Shown: positions 8,031-17,058 of the stretch, piece by piece
Position numbering within the stretch: the first letter of the stretch is position 1
Layout: the number at the start of each line of letters is the position of its first letter
DNA from: Pseudomonadota bacterium
GTDB lineage: Bacteria; Pseudomonadota; Gammaproteobacteria; Steroidobacterales; Steroidobacteraceae
Direction: 5' to 3'
DNA: 61,052 nt
Assembly (NCBI GenBank): GCA_023417315.1
Contig: JAEZFW010000040.1
Location: forward strand, 1-61,052
The notes under the pieces: generated by a model
What the model was told of the DNA's origin: nothing
What the model saw: the letters and a program-made list of their open reading frames with translations, nothing else
Database searches by the model: none
Made by a program: the position numbers and the translations under genes

Positions 8031-10391
8031 CTAGGTCCACTTGAGCTTTCCATCCACCCACTCTGCCATCCGCTTCTGACCCGCCCTCAATCGGACATCG
8101 AGCCGCTGTCCCTTATAGATGAGCATCGCCGCTCGACCTTGCGCGCTCGACACGAGCGCCTGCTCGAGCTCACCCTGCGACCAACGCATGTCGATCGCGA
8201 ATCCGCCGCGTGCCCGTAAACCCGACACTGATCCACGCGCCCACACTCGCGGCAGAGCCGGAAGCAGATGTAACCGCTCGCGATGCGACTGCAGCAGCAT
8301 CTCCGCGATGCCGGCTGCGCCGCCGAAGTTGCCGTCGATCTGAAACGGCGGATGCGCATCGAACATGTTTGGATAGGTGCGCTCGGGCGACAGCAGCATC
8401 TGAACGATCGCATGCGCCCGGTCGCCCTGCGCGAGCCGCGCCCACACATTGATACGCCAGCCGATCCCCCAACCTGTCGCCTCATCTCCGCGAATCTCCA
8501 TCGAGCGGCGCGCGGCGGCGGCAAGTTCCGGCGTGTCTTCCACCGTGATCTGATCGGATGGATGCAGCGCGTAAAGATGGGAGATATGACGATGGCGGAT
8601 TTCCGGCACCTCGAGATCCCAATCCTCGAGCCATTCTTGCAGCTGCCCTGCCTTACCGATGCGGTCGGGAGCGAGCCGCGCGCGCGTTGCGCGGCACTGC
8701 GCTTGGAACTCCGAGTCGACGTTCAACTCTCTCGCAGCGATCACACAGCGCTCGAACAAGTCACGCAGGAGCTGTCGATCCATTGCGGGGCCCGCGCAGA
8801 GCGAGCTCCCATATGGGTGCATATTCTCGGGTGAGTTCGACGGCACGGTGACGAGCGATCCATCCGTCGGATGCTCGACCAGCGTATCGAAGAAGAACTC
8901 CGCCGCGCCCTTCATCAAGGGGTATATTTCGCGCAAGAAGGCCGGCTCGCGCGCGAACTCCCAATGGTCCCAGAGATTCTGGAGCAGCCACACGCCGCCG
9001 AGCGGCCACAATCCCCATTGCGCGCCGTCGATCGGCGCAGCGGCGCGCCAGACATCGGTGTTGTGGTGCGCAACCCAGCCGCGCGCGCCGTACATCTCGC
9101 GCGCGACGACGGCACCGGTCTGCGCGAGCTCGCGGGTCATGCGTAGCAGCGGCTCGATGCACTCGCCCAGCCCCGCGACATCCGCAAGCCAGTAATTCAT
9201 CTCAGTGTTGATGTTGATCGTCCACTTGCTTTCCCAGGGCGGACGCGGTCGTTCGTTCCAGATGCCTTGCAGGTTCGCAGGCTGCGAGCCCGGACGAGAG
9301 CTCGCGATGAGCAGGTATCGGCCGTACTGAAAGTACAGCGCGGCGAGCGCTGGATCGATGCGCGAGCCCGAGTCACGGATGCGCTCGTCAGTCGGCATCG
9401 ACGCAGCCTCCGTGCCGCCGAGGTCGAGCGAGACGCGTCGAAAGAGCTGCGCGTAGTCGGCGATGTGTCGGCGCATCGTGGTTTCGTAATCGCTCGCGAA
9501 AGCAGCGATCTGCTTGCGCGTGATCTCGGTAGGATCGGCCGATAAATCGTCGAAGCGACGATAGTTCGTGGCGATCGCGATGTAAGCGACGACTTCATCC
9601 GCACCGACGATACTGATACCTGCTTCGCCCACCGAACGCGAGCCGCCGCGTTGGGTGACTTTGAGCCGCACCTCGAAGCGCATACGTCCTTCGATTCCGT
9701 GCTCGCCCGGCCCGACACCTGACATCACGAGCACGTCGTCACCTTCCATGCGCGTCGTCGCAGCTTGCGCCGAAGTCAGCGACAGCGATGAATGAACGCG
9801 CCCGCCTCGGTCCGCACTCAAGCGCATGACGATCAGTTGATCCGGAGCTGACGCGAATACTTCGCGAACATAGCGCGTTCGCTCCGACGTGAACCAGGTG
9901 CGCGTGACCGCAGACTCGAGATCCAACTCGCGTACGTAGTCGCTCACGTTTTCTAAGCCGAACATGTTGACCAACACATCGCCGATCGGCTGGTAGGACA
10001 TCTGCTTGAGCGGTTTCGCCATCACGCGGGCATTCGCGAGTGCCTGCGCTTCGGCGAACTTGCCTTCGAAGATGAGGCGACGTACTTCGGGCAGAGCCGC
10101 TTTCGCGTCGGGATTGACGGGGTTGTAAGGACCGCCTGAGAAGAACGTATCCTCATTAAGCTGTAGGCGCTCGAGCGCGATGCCTCCGAACACCATCGCG
10201 CCGATGCGGCCGTTGCCGACCGGCAGCGCCTGCACCCATTCATCCGCGGGTTGTCGATACCAAAGAGACAGCGGCTTCGGGATGAAACGATCGGTCGTTG
10301 CCGCGTGGAGCAGAGGGCTGTTCCCCGCGAGCGCCAGCGCGCTCGCGCCCGCGATCAGTTCGCGCCGATTGATGTTGATCGAATCCGTCAT
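8031..10391 (-). CDS. Glycoside hydrolase family 95 (alpha-L-fucosidase/alpha-L-galactosidase type)
   Basis: A 786-residue enzyme with a Tat-like leader (RR at 9-10, hydrophobic run to about 31). The family-95 N-terminal beta domain begins LSLWYRQPADEWVQALPVGNGRIGAM. The catalytic (alpha/alpha)6 barrel contains TININTEMNYW, holding the conserved asparagines, then LQEWLEDWD with RHRHISHLYALHPSDQI and DGNFGGAAGIAEMLLQSH. ATG 10391 is chosen over an in-frame ATG 69 bases upstream because it places the Tat leader at the N-terminus. GH95 removes alpha-1,2-L-fucose, and some members prefer alpha-L-galactose on xylan side chains. It is last in the minus-strand series TonB receptor-halogenase-SapC-GH51-GH43-GH95. 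Confidence 0.92.
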   Translation of the reverse strand: MTDSININRRELIAGASALALAGNSPLLHAATTDRFIPKPLSLWYRQPADEWVQALPVGNGRIGAMVFGGIALERLQLNEDTFFSGGPYNPVNPDAKAALPEVRRLIFEGKFAEAQALANARVMAKPLKQMSYQPIGDVLVNMFGLENVSDYVRELDLESAVTRTWFTSERTRYVREVFASAPDQLIVMRLSADRGGRVHSSLSLTSAQAATTRMEGDDVLVMSGVGPGEHGIEGRMRFEVRLKVTQRGGSRSVGEAGISIVGADEVVAYIAIATNYRRFDDLSADPTEITRKQIAAFASDYETTMRRHIADYAQLFRRVSLDLGGTEAASMPTDERIRDSGSRIDPALAALYFQYGRYLLIASSRPGSQPANLQGIWNERPRPPWESKWTININTEMNYWLADVAGLGECIEPLLRMTRELAQTGAVVAREMYGARGWVAHHNTDVWRAAAPIDGAQWGLWPLGGVWLLQNLWDHWEFAREPAFLREIYPLMKGAAEFFFDTLVEHPTDGSLVTVPSNSPENMHPYGSSLCAGPAMDRQLLRDLFERCVIAARELNVDSEFQAQCRATRARLAPDRIGKAGQLQEWLEDWDLEVPEIRHRHISHLYALHPSDQITVEDTPELAAAARRSMEIRGDEATGWGIGWRINVWARLAQGDRAHAIVQMLLSPERTYPNMFDAHPPFQIDGNFGGAAGIAEMLLQSHRERLHLLPALPRVWARGSVSGLRARGGFAIDMRWSQGELEQALVSSAQGRAAMLIYKGQRLDVRLRAGQKRMAEWVDGKLKWT

Positions 10392-10425
10392 CGTCGCCCC
10401 ACCCTTTTTCTTCTCGAGCTTGGAT

Positions 10426-12495
10426 TCAGCGCACGCGCGACCAGGAGAAGCGTGCACCATCGCTGTTATCCGGTAACGGTGTCCTGCTATCCGCCACGAT
10501 GCGCCGCGTCTCAGGGTCGATGCGTAGGAACCGATTCGTGCGCAGCGACATCAACACGAGCTCGCCCGTGGGCGTCTCGATCCACTGGAAGGTCGTCGCC
10601 TCGCCGCTTGGCGTCTTGACGATCTCGGCGTCCCCGTTCTCGGCAATGCCCAGGAACCCGTGCTCCGATTTGAATGCCGCGCGACCGAGCGTCATATCGA
10701 TGACCTCGAAGGGAGTGGGCGCCCCCGTCACGATCGTGCGCTCATTCGCGCTGAGACCGTATGGCTTGCTCATCGCGGCAAGCTCTACGCGCTTTCCATA
10801 TGGGATCGGCCGCATCAAGCCGCGCGGATGAGGCTGATCGACTGCGAATGCGTCGAAGTCTGCGGCGCCGCCACGCTCGCCTTGCATGTTGTAACTGAAG
10901 AGCGCATAGCGAACGCCTTGGAACGTCGCGAGCTGAAACACCATAGTCATCGGCTCGCCGAGCTTCACGAAGTTCTTCCCGTCCGTCGAATAGGAAAAGT
11001 GCGCCGTCTCTCTTAGGAAGTCGCAATCGGCACGCAGCAATACACGAGTGCCGTCAAAGTCCGCTAGCGCGCGCCGATTCGTTTGCTCATCGAACTGCAC
11101 CAATGTGGTCTTGCCGTCGTGCCGCTCCACACCGATCCAGGCGTAAGGTCTATTGAACAGCGCGAGCCCCGCGACATCGCCGACCCTCATCGAAGAGAGG
11201 TCGAGTACAGCGGTGGGCGATGAGATCGGACCAATGGCGCGTTGCGTCAGCGTATTGCGCGCGTCCCAAAGACTCGTCGCGGGCAACGCGTGCAAGCGCA
11301 AGTATCCCTTGCGCTCATCCAGCGACCACGCTTCGTTCACCGGGACGTGATTCCACTGCCAGATCGGTTGGAGCGTTGATGCCTTGAACTCATCGTCGCG
11401 CACGTACGGCACTTCGATCTCCTGAGCCTTGCGCGTCTTCGGCTTCACCCAGGTGCGCGGTGTGCGCGTCAAGTTGCCGGGCAACCCGAAGTACGGCCAT
11501 CCGTCGTGCCACGTAATCGGCGAGAGCGCCGTCAAGCGCCCCACCGAGTTGTAATCGATCATCGAGTAGCCCCACCATTCTCCGAGCGGCGTTTGAATGA
11601 TGCCGCCCTGATGCAAGGACAGTTTGCCTGTCGCGTGAGGATCGCCAGGCTTGATGTCATAGGGAGGCTTCGTCCCTCGCATATCGGCCAGCCGATTGCC
11701 CTGCGCAAGACCGAAGTCCTCATCGATGCTGATGGCGTGATTCACCTCATAGGGACCTTCTGGGCGGTCGGCACGCGCGGCGGGCATCCGCATGCGCTGG
11801 TCGTACCACGCGCTGACGATGAAGTACTTGCCGTCGATCTTGTAGAAGTGCAGTCCCTCGCCCATCCCGGCACTTTCCGGAATGATCTCGCGCTGCGTAC
11901 CCGGCACGATGTCGGTGAGATCGTCGTTCAGCTCTGCGAACTGAATCGATCTGTATCCCCACACGACATACTTCTTACCGTCGTCATCGAAGAGCACGGA
12001 TAGATCGTGCAAAGAACGACGCATCGCGCTGTGGCGCCAAGGGCCCGCGGGATTCGTGGCGCTGAATACCTGCGTCGTTTGTTTGTTGACGTTGCTGAAG
12101 ATGTAGAACGTGCCGTCATGGTAGCGAAAGGAGGGCGCCCAGAACCCTTGCCCGTAGATGTTCTTCCCGTTCTCGAGACGAAATTCAGGTCCTAGATCGA
12201 GTTTTTCCGCGGCATACGAGACGAACTCCCAATTCACCATGTCCTTCGAGCGCAGGACCGGAAGTCCTGGCATCGAGTGCATCGTCGTGCCCGTGAGATA
12301 GAAGTCATCTCCGACCCGGATCATGTCCGGGTCGGAGAACTCTTCATAGAAGATGGGATTGGTGAATGTGCCGTTCGCGTTGTCAGGCGTCCATGTCTGT
12401 GCGGCCGCGGCGCACAGACTCAAGTGAAGCGCAACAAAGGCAAGCCAAAGCTTCCTCACGGTGACGCTCGTATCCCGATTCGATGCGATCGGCAT
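10426..12495 (-). CDS. Glycoside hydrolase family 43 (beta-xylosidase/arabinofuranosidase) with C-terminal trefoil-like domain
   Basis: A 689-residue secreted enzyme with a long n-region and signal peptide ending near 33 (CAAAAQ). The five-bladed propeller holds the GH43 triad: base D55 (FSDPD), pKa modulator D164 (HDLSVLFDDDG) and acid E213 (MGEGLHFYK). A concanavalin-like domain, usual in GH43 xylosidases, spans about 360-560. The last 120 residues look like a beta-trefoil/fascin-type module (GFLGIAENGDAEIV, LRTNRFLRIDPETRR). The start ATG 12495 has a GGGGGAAG ribosome site. It lies 34 bases from both the GH95 and GH51 genes, so it is in one transcription unit with them. It probably trims xylose or arabinose from arabinoxylan oligomers. 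Confidence 0.9.
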   Translation of the reverse strand: MPIASNRDTSVTVRKLWLAFVALHLSLCAAAAQTWTPDNANGTFTNPIFYEEFSDPDMIRVGDDFYLTGTTMHSMPGLPVLRSKDMVNWEFVSYAAEKLDLGPEFRLENGKNIYGQGFWAPSFRYHDGTFYIFSNVNKQTTQVFSATNPAGPWRHSAMRRSLHDLSVLFDDDGKKYVVWGYRSIQFAELNDDLTDIVPGTQREIIPESAGMGEGLHFYKIDGKYFIVSAWYDQRMRMPAARADRPEGPYEVNHAISIDEDFGLAQGNRLADMRGTKPPYDIKPGDPHATGKLSLHQGGIIQTPLGEWWGYSMIDYNSVGRLTALSPITWHDGWPYFGLPGNLTRTPRTWVKPKTRKAQEIEVPYVRDDEFKASTLQPIWQWNHVPVNEAWSLDERKGYLRLHALPATSLWDARNTLTQRAIGPISSPTAVLDLSSMRVGDVAGLALFNRPYAWIGVERHDGKTTLVQFDEQTNRRALADFDGTRVLLRADCDFLRETAHFSYSTDGKNFVKLGEPMTMVFQLATFQGVRYALFSYNMQGERGGAADFDAFAVDQPHPRGLMRPIPYGKRVELAAMSKPYGLSANERTIVTGAPTPFEVIDMTLGRAAFKSEHGFLGIAENGDAEIVKTPSGEATTFQWIETPTGELVLMSLRTNRFLRIDPETRRIVADSRTPLPDNSDGARFSWSRVR

Positions 12496-12529
12496 TCGCT
12501 CACTTCCCCCTGTTCCTTGCCGCTCTCAG

Positions 12530-14611
12530 CTATTGCGTCACCTTGAGCGAGTAGATGCTGATGCTATATCGCGGCACAACGACCGACGGAGGCGTCCGAG
12601 ACAACGATTGCTCCTGGATCTTCACCGCAGAAGGTTGTCCTGGCACCGCCACGTACTCGAGATCGGGATGCGCGAGTCTGTGCAACTTGCCTCCGCGAGT
12701 CTTCACCCCATCGACCACTAATTGCATGCGCTGTTGGCTGTCGCTGGGATTGATGACCGCCACAGTGAGGTATTGCCGATCTTCGCTCAGCGCCGCGACG
12801 ACATCGAGCGGATAGGTATCGCTGCCTGCGTTGACACTCGGCTGCTCGCCGCCGACCGGCCACTTCGGCGCAGGCTGCGGGTGATCGCCGCTCACCTTCA
12901 CCGGAATCTTGCCGAAGTGCCGGCTATACAGCTGGAACACTTGCCCGGCCGGATTGAGTTGCGCCTGGTTGCGCGTCGCGCTCAGGAGCGAAGTACCGAA
13001 GGTGTACGCCGCGGCGTGGATGACATCCGAGTGACGAATCATCTCGTGCAAGGTCCACGCATTGGCTGGAGCGACCTTATATGAGTTCCATGGGAATCCC
13101 GTCAGCGCCCACTCGTCGATATTGAGTGGAATGTGCTTCTCTTTGAGCTCCGGAATGAGGTTCTTGTACTCGAGGTACTGCTCGACCGAAAGACGCACGT
13201 GGTTCGCGGGTTTGCGCAGCACCTCGATGAGCGGCTCTTCCGTCGGCACCTGCTCGCCTTTCTCCAGATCGAAGCGCGTCGCCGCGTAGGCGTAGAAGTG
13301 CTCGCTCAACTGTTCCATGTACTTATGTGAGTGCTGGAGCAGTCGGCCCGACCAATCCGCTTCCGACAGCGGCTCAGGGATGGGTGATGAACCGAAGCGT
13401 TGTGCCTGCTTCGCCGTCGTCATCGTCTTCGGCAGAGCGCCGCCGCCGACGAGCACGATCGACGGATCGACCTTACGCATCTGCTTTGCGAACTCGTTGT
13501 GCTTCCAGACGTATTGAGAGATCGGCATGGCGCCGAACTGCCAATCACCCCACGGCTCGTTGCCGATACCCCAGAGCTTCACGCCATACGGCTCGGGATG
13601 GCCGTTCTCGGCGCGGAGCTTACCCATAGGTGTCGAGACATCGCCATTGACGTACTCGACGAGTTGCGCGGCCGACCACGCATCACCGAAGCCCGCACTT
13701 GCTGTGATGTACGGATCCGCATCGAGCAATCGGCACAGCGCGAGGAACTCATCGGTGCCGACATCGTTCGGCTGCACCGCCTTCCATACCGGATCGTAAA
13801 TCGGCGGACGCTTATCGCGCGGTCCGATCGCGTTGCGCCACTCGTGCGCCGACACGAAATTGCCGCCTGGGAAACGATACACACCGGCATCGATCTGCTT
13901 CAGCGCTGCGATGGCCTCCGCGCGGAAACCCTCGACGTTGTCCGTGGGCATCAACGACATCACACCGACCCGTGCCTTGCCGTTGCCGCGTGCTGTTATT
14001 TCGATGCGCGCATCGTTCGTCGCGACCGGGGACGTGAATGCGAGCGGATGACGTGCATATTCCGTGGTGAGCGCTGGCAGCGCGATATCTTGCCGCCCCT
14101 TCTCGCCTTCGCTCCAAATGAGACTCACCCGGACGCGTGCGCTGGGATCTCCGGCAACGACGATGTGACCCGCGTATCGCTTGCCCTTGAGCAACGCGAC
14201 GCCCCTTTGATGAAAGCCCACAGGCTCATCGCCGTTCGCGCGAAGTAGCGGCGAGTGCTCGCCCACGTAGGCATTGTCTTCTGCGAGCGTCACCGCATCC
14301 GCGGAACCGATGCGGATCCAGCTCCGCACGCGTCCTAGGAAAGCGCGACGCGGATCGGTCGGTGGCGGCGGCTCAGCCTCGAGGATGGGGCCATAGAATT
14401 TGCGATCGTCGATCATCTCGGCCCACAGGCCATGATTGACGATCGGACCACCATGTTCCAAGAACTGTCCGTAGATATGTTTGTTGATGGGCGCGGACGT
14501 GATGCTCGCGTCGATCCGCACCGCGACGGGCGGCGGATCGGCGGCGAATGCGCTTGCCGTCGAAAGCATGCAGCTGACACCCGCAAGCATTTTGCTCAAA
14601 GTCGATTTCAC
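12530..14611 (-). CDS. Alpha-L-arabinofuranosidase, glycoside hydrolase family 51
   Basis: A 693-residue protein with a signal peptide (cleavage near 24, AFAAD). A carbohydrate-binding-like insert covers about 90-225. The GH51 TIM barrel has acid/base E352 (WGIGNEPWGDW) and nucleophile E500 (NIDEWAL). A C-terminal beta-sandwich ends near 690. It begins with GTG at 14611 preceded by AAGAGGTATTC. Many GH51 enzymes are cytosolic, so a signal peptide implies periplasmic action on arabino-oligosaccharides in this TonB-receptor locus. It is followed closely by GH43 and GH95. A 112-base gap separates it from sapC and may carry its own promoter. Confidence 0.93.
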   Translation of the reverse strand: MKSTLSKMLAGVSCMLSTASAFAADPPPVAVRIDASITSAPINKHIYGQFLEHGGPIVNHGLWAEMIDDRKFYGPILEAEPPPPTDPRRAFLGRVRSWIRIGSADAVTLAEDNAYVGEHSPLLRANGDEPVGFHQRGVALLKGKRYAGHIVVAGDPSARVRVSLIWSEGEKGRQDIALPALTTEYARHPLAFTSPVATNDARIEITARGNGKARVGVMSLMPTDNVEGFRAEAIAALKQIDAGVYRFPGGNFVSAHEWRNAIGPRDKRPPIYDPVWKAVQPNDVGTDEFLALCRLLDADPYITASAGFGDAWSAAQLVEYVNGDVSTPMGKLRAENGHPEPYGVKLWGIGNEPWGDWQFGAMPISQYVWKHNEFAKQMRKVDPSIVLVGGGALPKTMTTAKQAQRFGSSPIPEPLSEADWSGRLLQHSHKYMEQLSEHFYAYAATRFDLEKGEQVPTEEPLIEVLRKPANHVRLSVEQYLEYKNLIPELKEKHIPLNIDEWALTGFPWNSYKVAPANAWTLHEMIRHSDVIHAAAYTFGTSLLSATRNQAQLNPAGQVFQLYSRHFGKIPVKVSGDHPQPAPKWPVGGEQPSVNAGSDTYPLDVVAALSEDRQYLTVAVINPSDSQQRMQLVVDGVKTRGGKLHRLAHPDLEYVAVPGQPSAVKIQEQSLSRTPPSVVVPRYSISIYSLKVTQ

Positions 14612-14723
14612 GAATACCTCTTGTAGTTGTCCAACGGGTCGAGTGGAAGCAAGAACTCAGCGCGTGCGCAGTGACCTCTTGATTGTGCTTGTCAGCGCTG
14701 CGCCACACTGGCAGATCCAGCCG

Positions 14724-15425
14724 CTAGCTAAGAGCGCTTGCGAGCCGCTTGTTGCGCAGCTGCGCTAGAACGCCAATCTGGTTGAGCGATCCGGCCATGA
14801 TGTACGCGAGTTGCAAGTAGCCCGCTCGGAAGAGGCGCAAGGCCTGCGCATCATCGAGTGCATGGAGCGAGTCCAAACTGACGGTGTATAGACCTTGCAG
14901 GCTGATCTTCTCTCCATCATCGAAGCGCAGCGAGACATCGATCGGCTCGACGATGCGCAACTCCACCAATGCCTGGATGAACGCTGCGGTCGCATCGAGA
15001 CCTTTGTGAAGCTCGCCCAACAAACGCTGCATCTGACGCAGCCTGGGGCTCGGCTGCTGCGATTCGTCGAACAATGGCTCGCCTTCGCTGTCACTGAACC
15101 GCGGGCTGTCTAGGTCGATGACGATGTTCTCCCCGCTGGTGAAAAAGCCCTCGCGTTCCAAAGTGAGCGGCACGAAACCGCCGCGCTCCGACGCGCTCTT
15201 GAGGGCAGGCTCCGCGGGTTTGAAGCCGAACAGCGCCCCCGCATAGAAGCTGCCCTTCTCGGGATCTTTCGTGAGCAGAATCGGCGAAGACACCGCGGCT
15301 GCGGGAAACTCGCTCGCCACGATCTGGGCGAAATGCGGATCGGTGCTTGTGCGTGGACGGAGACGCAAATGTCGGTGGGCGTGCGGATTCAGGGGCTCGT
15401 ATTTGGGCATGCGGTTTGACTTCAA
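14724..15425 (-). CDS. SapC family protein
   Basis: A 233-residue protein matching the SapC family: N-terminal YEPLNPHAHRHLRLRP, the central FFTSGENIVIDLDSPRF and the C-terminal SLDSLHALDDAQALRLFRAG stretch. There is no signal peptide. SapC-like genes repeatedly sit beside TonB receptors and tryptophan-halogenase-like genes in Caulobacter and Xanthomonas relatives, but their biochemical role is not established. The start overlaps the halogenase stop by four bases (ATGA), indicating translational coupling in the same operon. Confidence 0.85.
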   Translation of the reverse strand: MKSNRMPKYEPLNPHAHRHLRLRPRTSTDPHFAQIVASEFPAAAVSSPILLTKDPEKGSFYAGALFGFKPAEPALKSASERGGFVPLTLEREGFFTSGENIVIDLDSPRFSDSEGEPLFDESQQPSPRLRQMQRLLGELHKGLDATAAFIQALVELRIVEPIDVSLRFDDGEKISLQGLYTVSLDSLHALDDAQALRLFRAGYLQLAYIMAGSLNQIGVLAQLRNKRLASALS

Positions 15426-16966
15426 ACGGGCTGAAGGCCCTGCTCTACGATCTTGCGAATCAAATCGCGGTGACGAGGCAACGCCATGCGCAGCCGTTCC
15501 GTTTGCAGCTGATTCTCACGCATAGCCCGCTCGGCGATCTTTGCTTGACCTGCAAGCGTGCTCGGATCGACCTCAGTGCGAAATCCCATGCCATACAGCA
15601 CATATTGATAGCTGGCAGCGGGAAAAACTTCTTCGATGCGATCGAACTCATCGTGAAACCACGGAGACTGATAGCGCCAGAGATGAAGTAAGTTCTTGAG
15701 CCGCTCGGGGATCGTGGCTGGATCGCAGTTGTCTCGCCAGAACGCCGTGTCCTCGCGTTGCGTCAGTACATAGTGAAGCTTGAGAAAATCGACGATGCGT
15801 CCCCAACGATAGTGCGTTGCCTCGTTATAGCGAGCCGCAATGATGTCCATGACTTCGCGGCAGACCGGCATCTGCTCGGCGATGAACTTGGCGGAGATCT
15901 CGATCAACACGATGGCCGAAGATTCGAGCGGCTCAAGGAACCCGGCAGCCAATCCGATCGCGACGCAATTGCGCTTCCAGAACACCTCGCGACAACCGGC
16001 CCGGATCGGAATCTTTCGAATCGGCAGATCTTTGCCTTTCGGTCCGATATATGCGCGCAGCTCCCGCTCGGCCTCGTCCATCGACATGTGTCGGCTCGAA
16101 TATACATAGCCGACGCCGCGCCGAGTCGGCAGGCCGATGTCCCAAATCCAGCCGGCAGATTGCGCGGTGGAGATCGTATGGGTTGCGATCGGATGAGATT
16201 CGGATTCATAAGGCACCTGCGTCGCAAGTGCTGTGTCGCAGAAGAGCACGTCTTGGCAGCTCTTGAACCGCACGCCTAGCGTCTCGCCGATCAACAGCGC
16301 CTTGAAACCGGTGCAGTCGATGAGCAGATCGCCTTCGATCTCACCTGCTTGCTCGGTGTCGAGGCTCTTAATATCGCCGTCCTCAGCGAGATTCGCTCGA
16401 CGAACGTCCGCGAGAATGTGCCGCACGCCGAGCTTCTCGCAGCAGAACTTCTGCATGAAGGCAGCAAACTTGCCGGCGTTCAAGTGATACGCATAGTTCG
16501 CGACCGCCTCGTATTCGGCTGTGACAATCGTCTTTGGCGCAAGCCCCTCATCGCACAGACGCCCCTGCGGTGTGACGGCATCGCAGAATGAGCGCCCGTT
16601 ATTCTCGGCCAGCCAGTGCGGCGCCAAGTTCAACTGCGAGAAATTTTGGGGGTACATCAACGGGTGGTAGTAACCATCGTCGGGCTTGCCTGTCGTCCAG
16701 CGGGCAAAGAGCGCGCCTTGCTTGAAGGCGGCATCGCATTGTCGGAAGAACTCCGTTTCGGACACGCCGATGCGAGACAGAGTCGTGCGCAGCGTGGGCC
16801 ACGTTCCCTCGCCGACTCCGATGATCGGCGTATTCGGCGATTCGATAAGCGTGACACTGAAGGTGCCTGGTATACGACTGCGGTGTCTTGCAGCGATCAC
16901 GCCTGCCGTCAACCAACCCGCTGTACCACCGCCAACAATTACGACATTTCTTACGGGACGAACCAT
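15422..16966 (-). CDS. Tryptophan halogenase family flavoprotein, first copy
   Basis: A 514-residue flavin-dependent halogenase-like protein. The FAD motif GGGTAGW is at 12-18, the second dinucleotide loop is GVGEGTWPTL at 50-59, and the candidate catalytic lysine is K82 (AAFKQGALF). The signature WxWxIP is altered here to W273-I-W275-D-I-G, with the proline displaced by one residue. That block normally keeps flavin monooxygenase activity low, so this copy may have drifted in function. Halogenation has not been shown for most TonB-receptor-linked members. It is coupled to SapC by a four-base overlap and follows the receptor gene by 92 bases that include a stem-loop. Confidence 0.88.
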   Translation of the reverse strand: MVRPVRNVVIVGGGTAGWLTAGVIAARHRSRIPGTFSVTLIESPNTPIIGVGEGTWPTLRTTLSRIGVSETEFFRQCDAAFKQGALFARWTTGKPDDGYYHPLMYPQNFSQLNLAPHWLAENNGRSFCDAVTPQGRLCDEGLAPKTIVTAEYEAVANYAYHLNAGKFAAFMQKFCCEKLGVRHILADVRRANLAEDGDIKSLDTEQAGEIEGDLLIDCTGFKALLIGETLGVRFKSCQDVLFCDTALATQVPYESESHPIATHTISTAQSAGWIWDIGLPTRRGVGYVYSSRHMSMDEAERELRAYIGPKGKDLPIRKIPIRAGCREVFWKRNCVAIGLAAGFLEPLESSAIVLIEISAKFIAEQMPVCREVMDIIAARYNEATHYRWGRIVDFLKLHYVLTQREDTAFWRDNCDPATIPERLKNLLHLWRYQSPWFHDEFDRIEEVFPAASYQYVLYGMGFRTEVDPSTLAGQAKIAERAMRENQLQTERLRMALPRHRDLIRKIVEQGLQPV

Positions 16967-17000
16967 CGTCGAATGATCGCATGCCGCTCGTGCTTAAGCG

Positions 17001-17047
17001 ACGGTGGGAGGATGCCGGCCCGGGGGGAGCCGAACACCCTCCCACGT
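17001..17047 (-). other. Stem-loop between TonB receptor and halogenase genes
   Basis: Arms GTGGGAGG (17004-17011) and CCTCCCAC (17038-17045), extended outward with one bulged base, enclose a GC-rich loop. There is no T-run downstream on the minus strand, so this looks like an mRNA processing or stability element, or a partial terminator, that would leave the receptor message more abundant than the downstream genes. Confidence 0.5.
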
Positions 17048-17058
17048 CACTGGCACAC

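Noticed and set aside
15422..16966. Secondary-metabolite halogenase in a biosynthetic cluster
   Set aside because: No NRPS, PKS or other scaffold gene is nearby. The neighbours are a TonB receptor, SapC and glycosidases.
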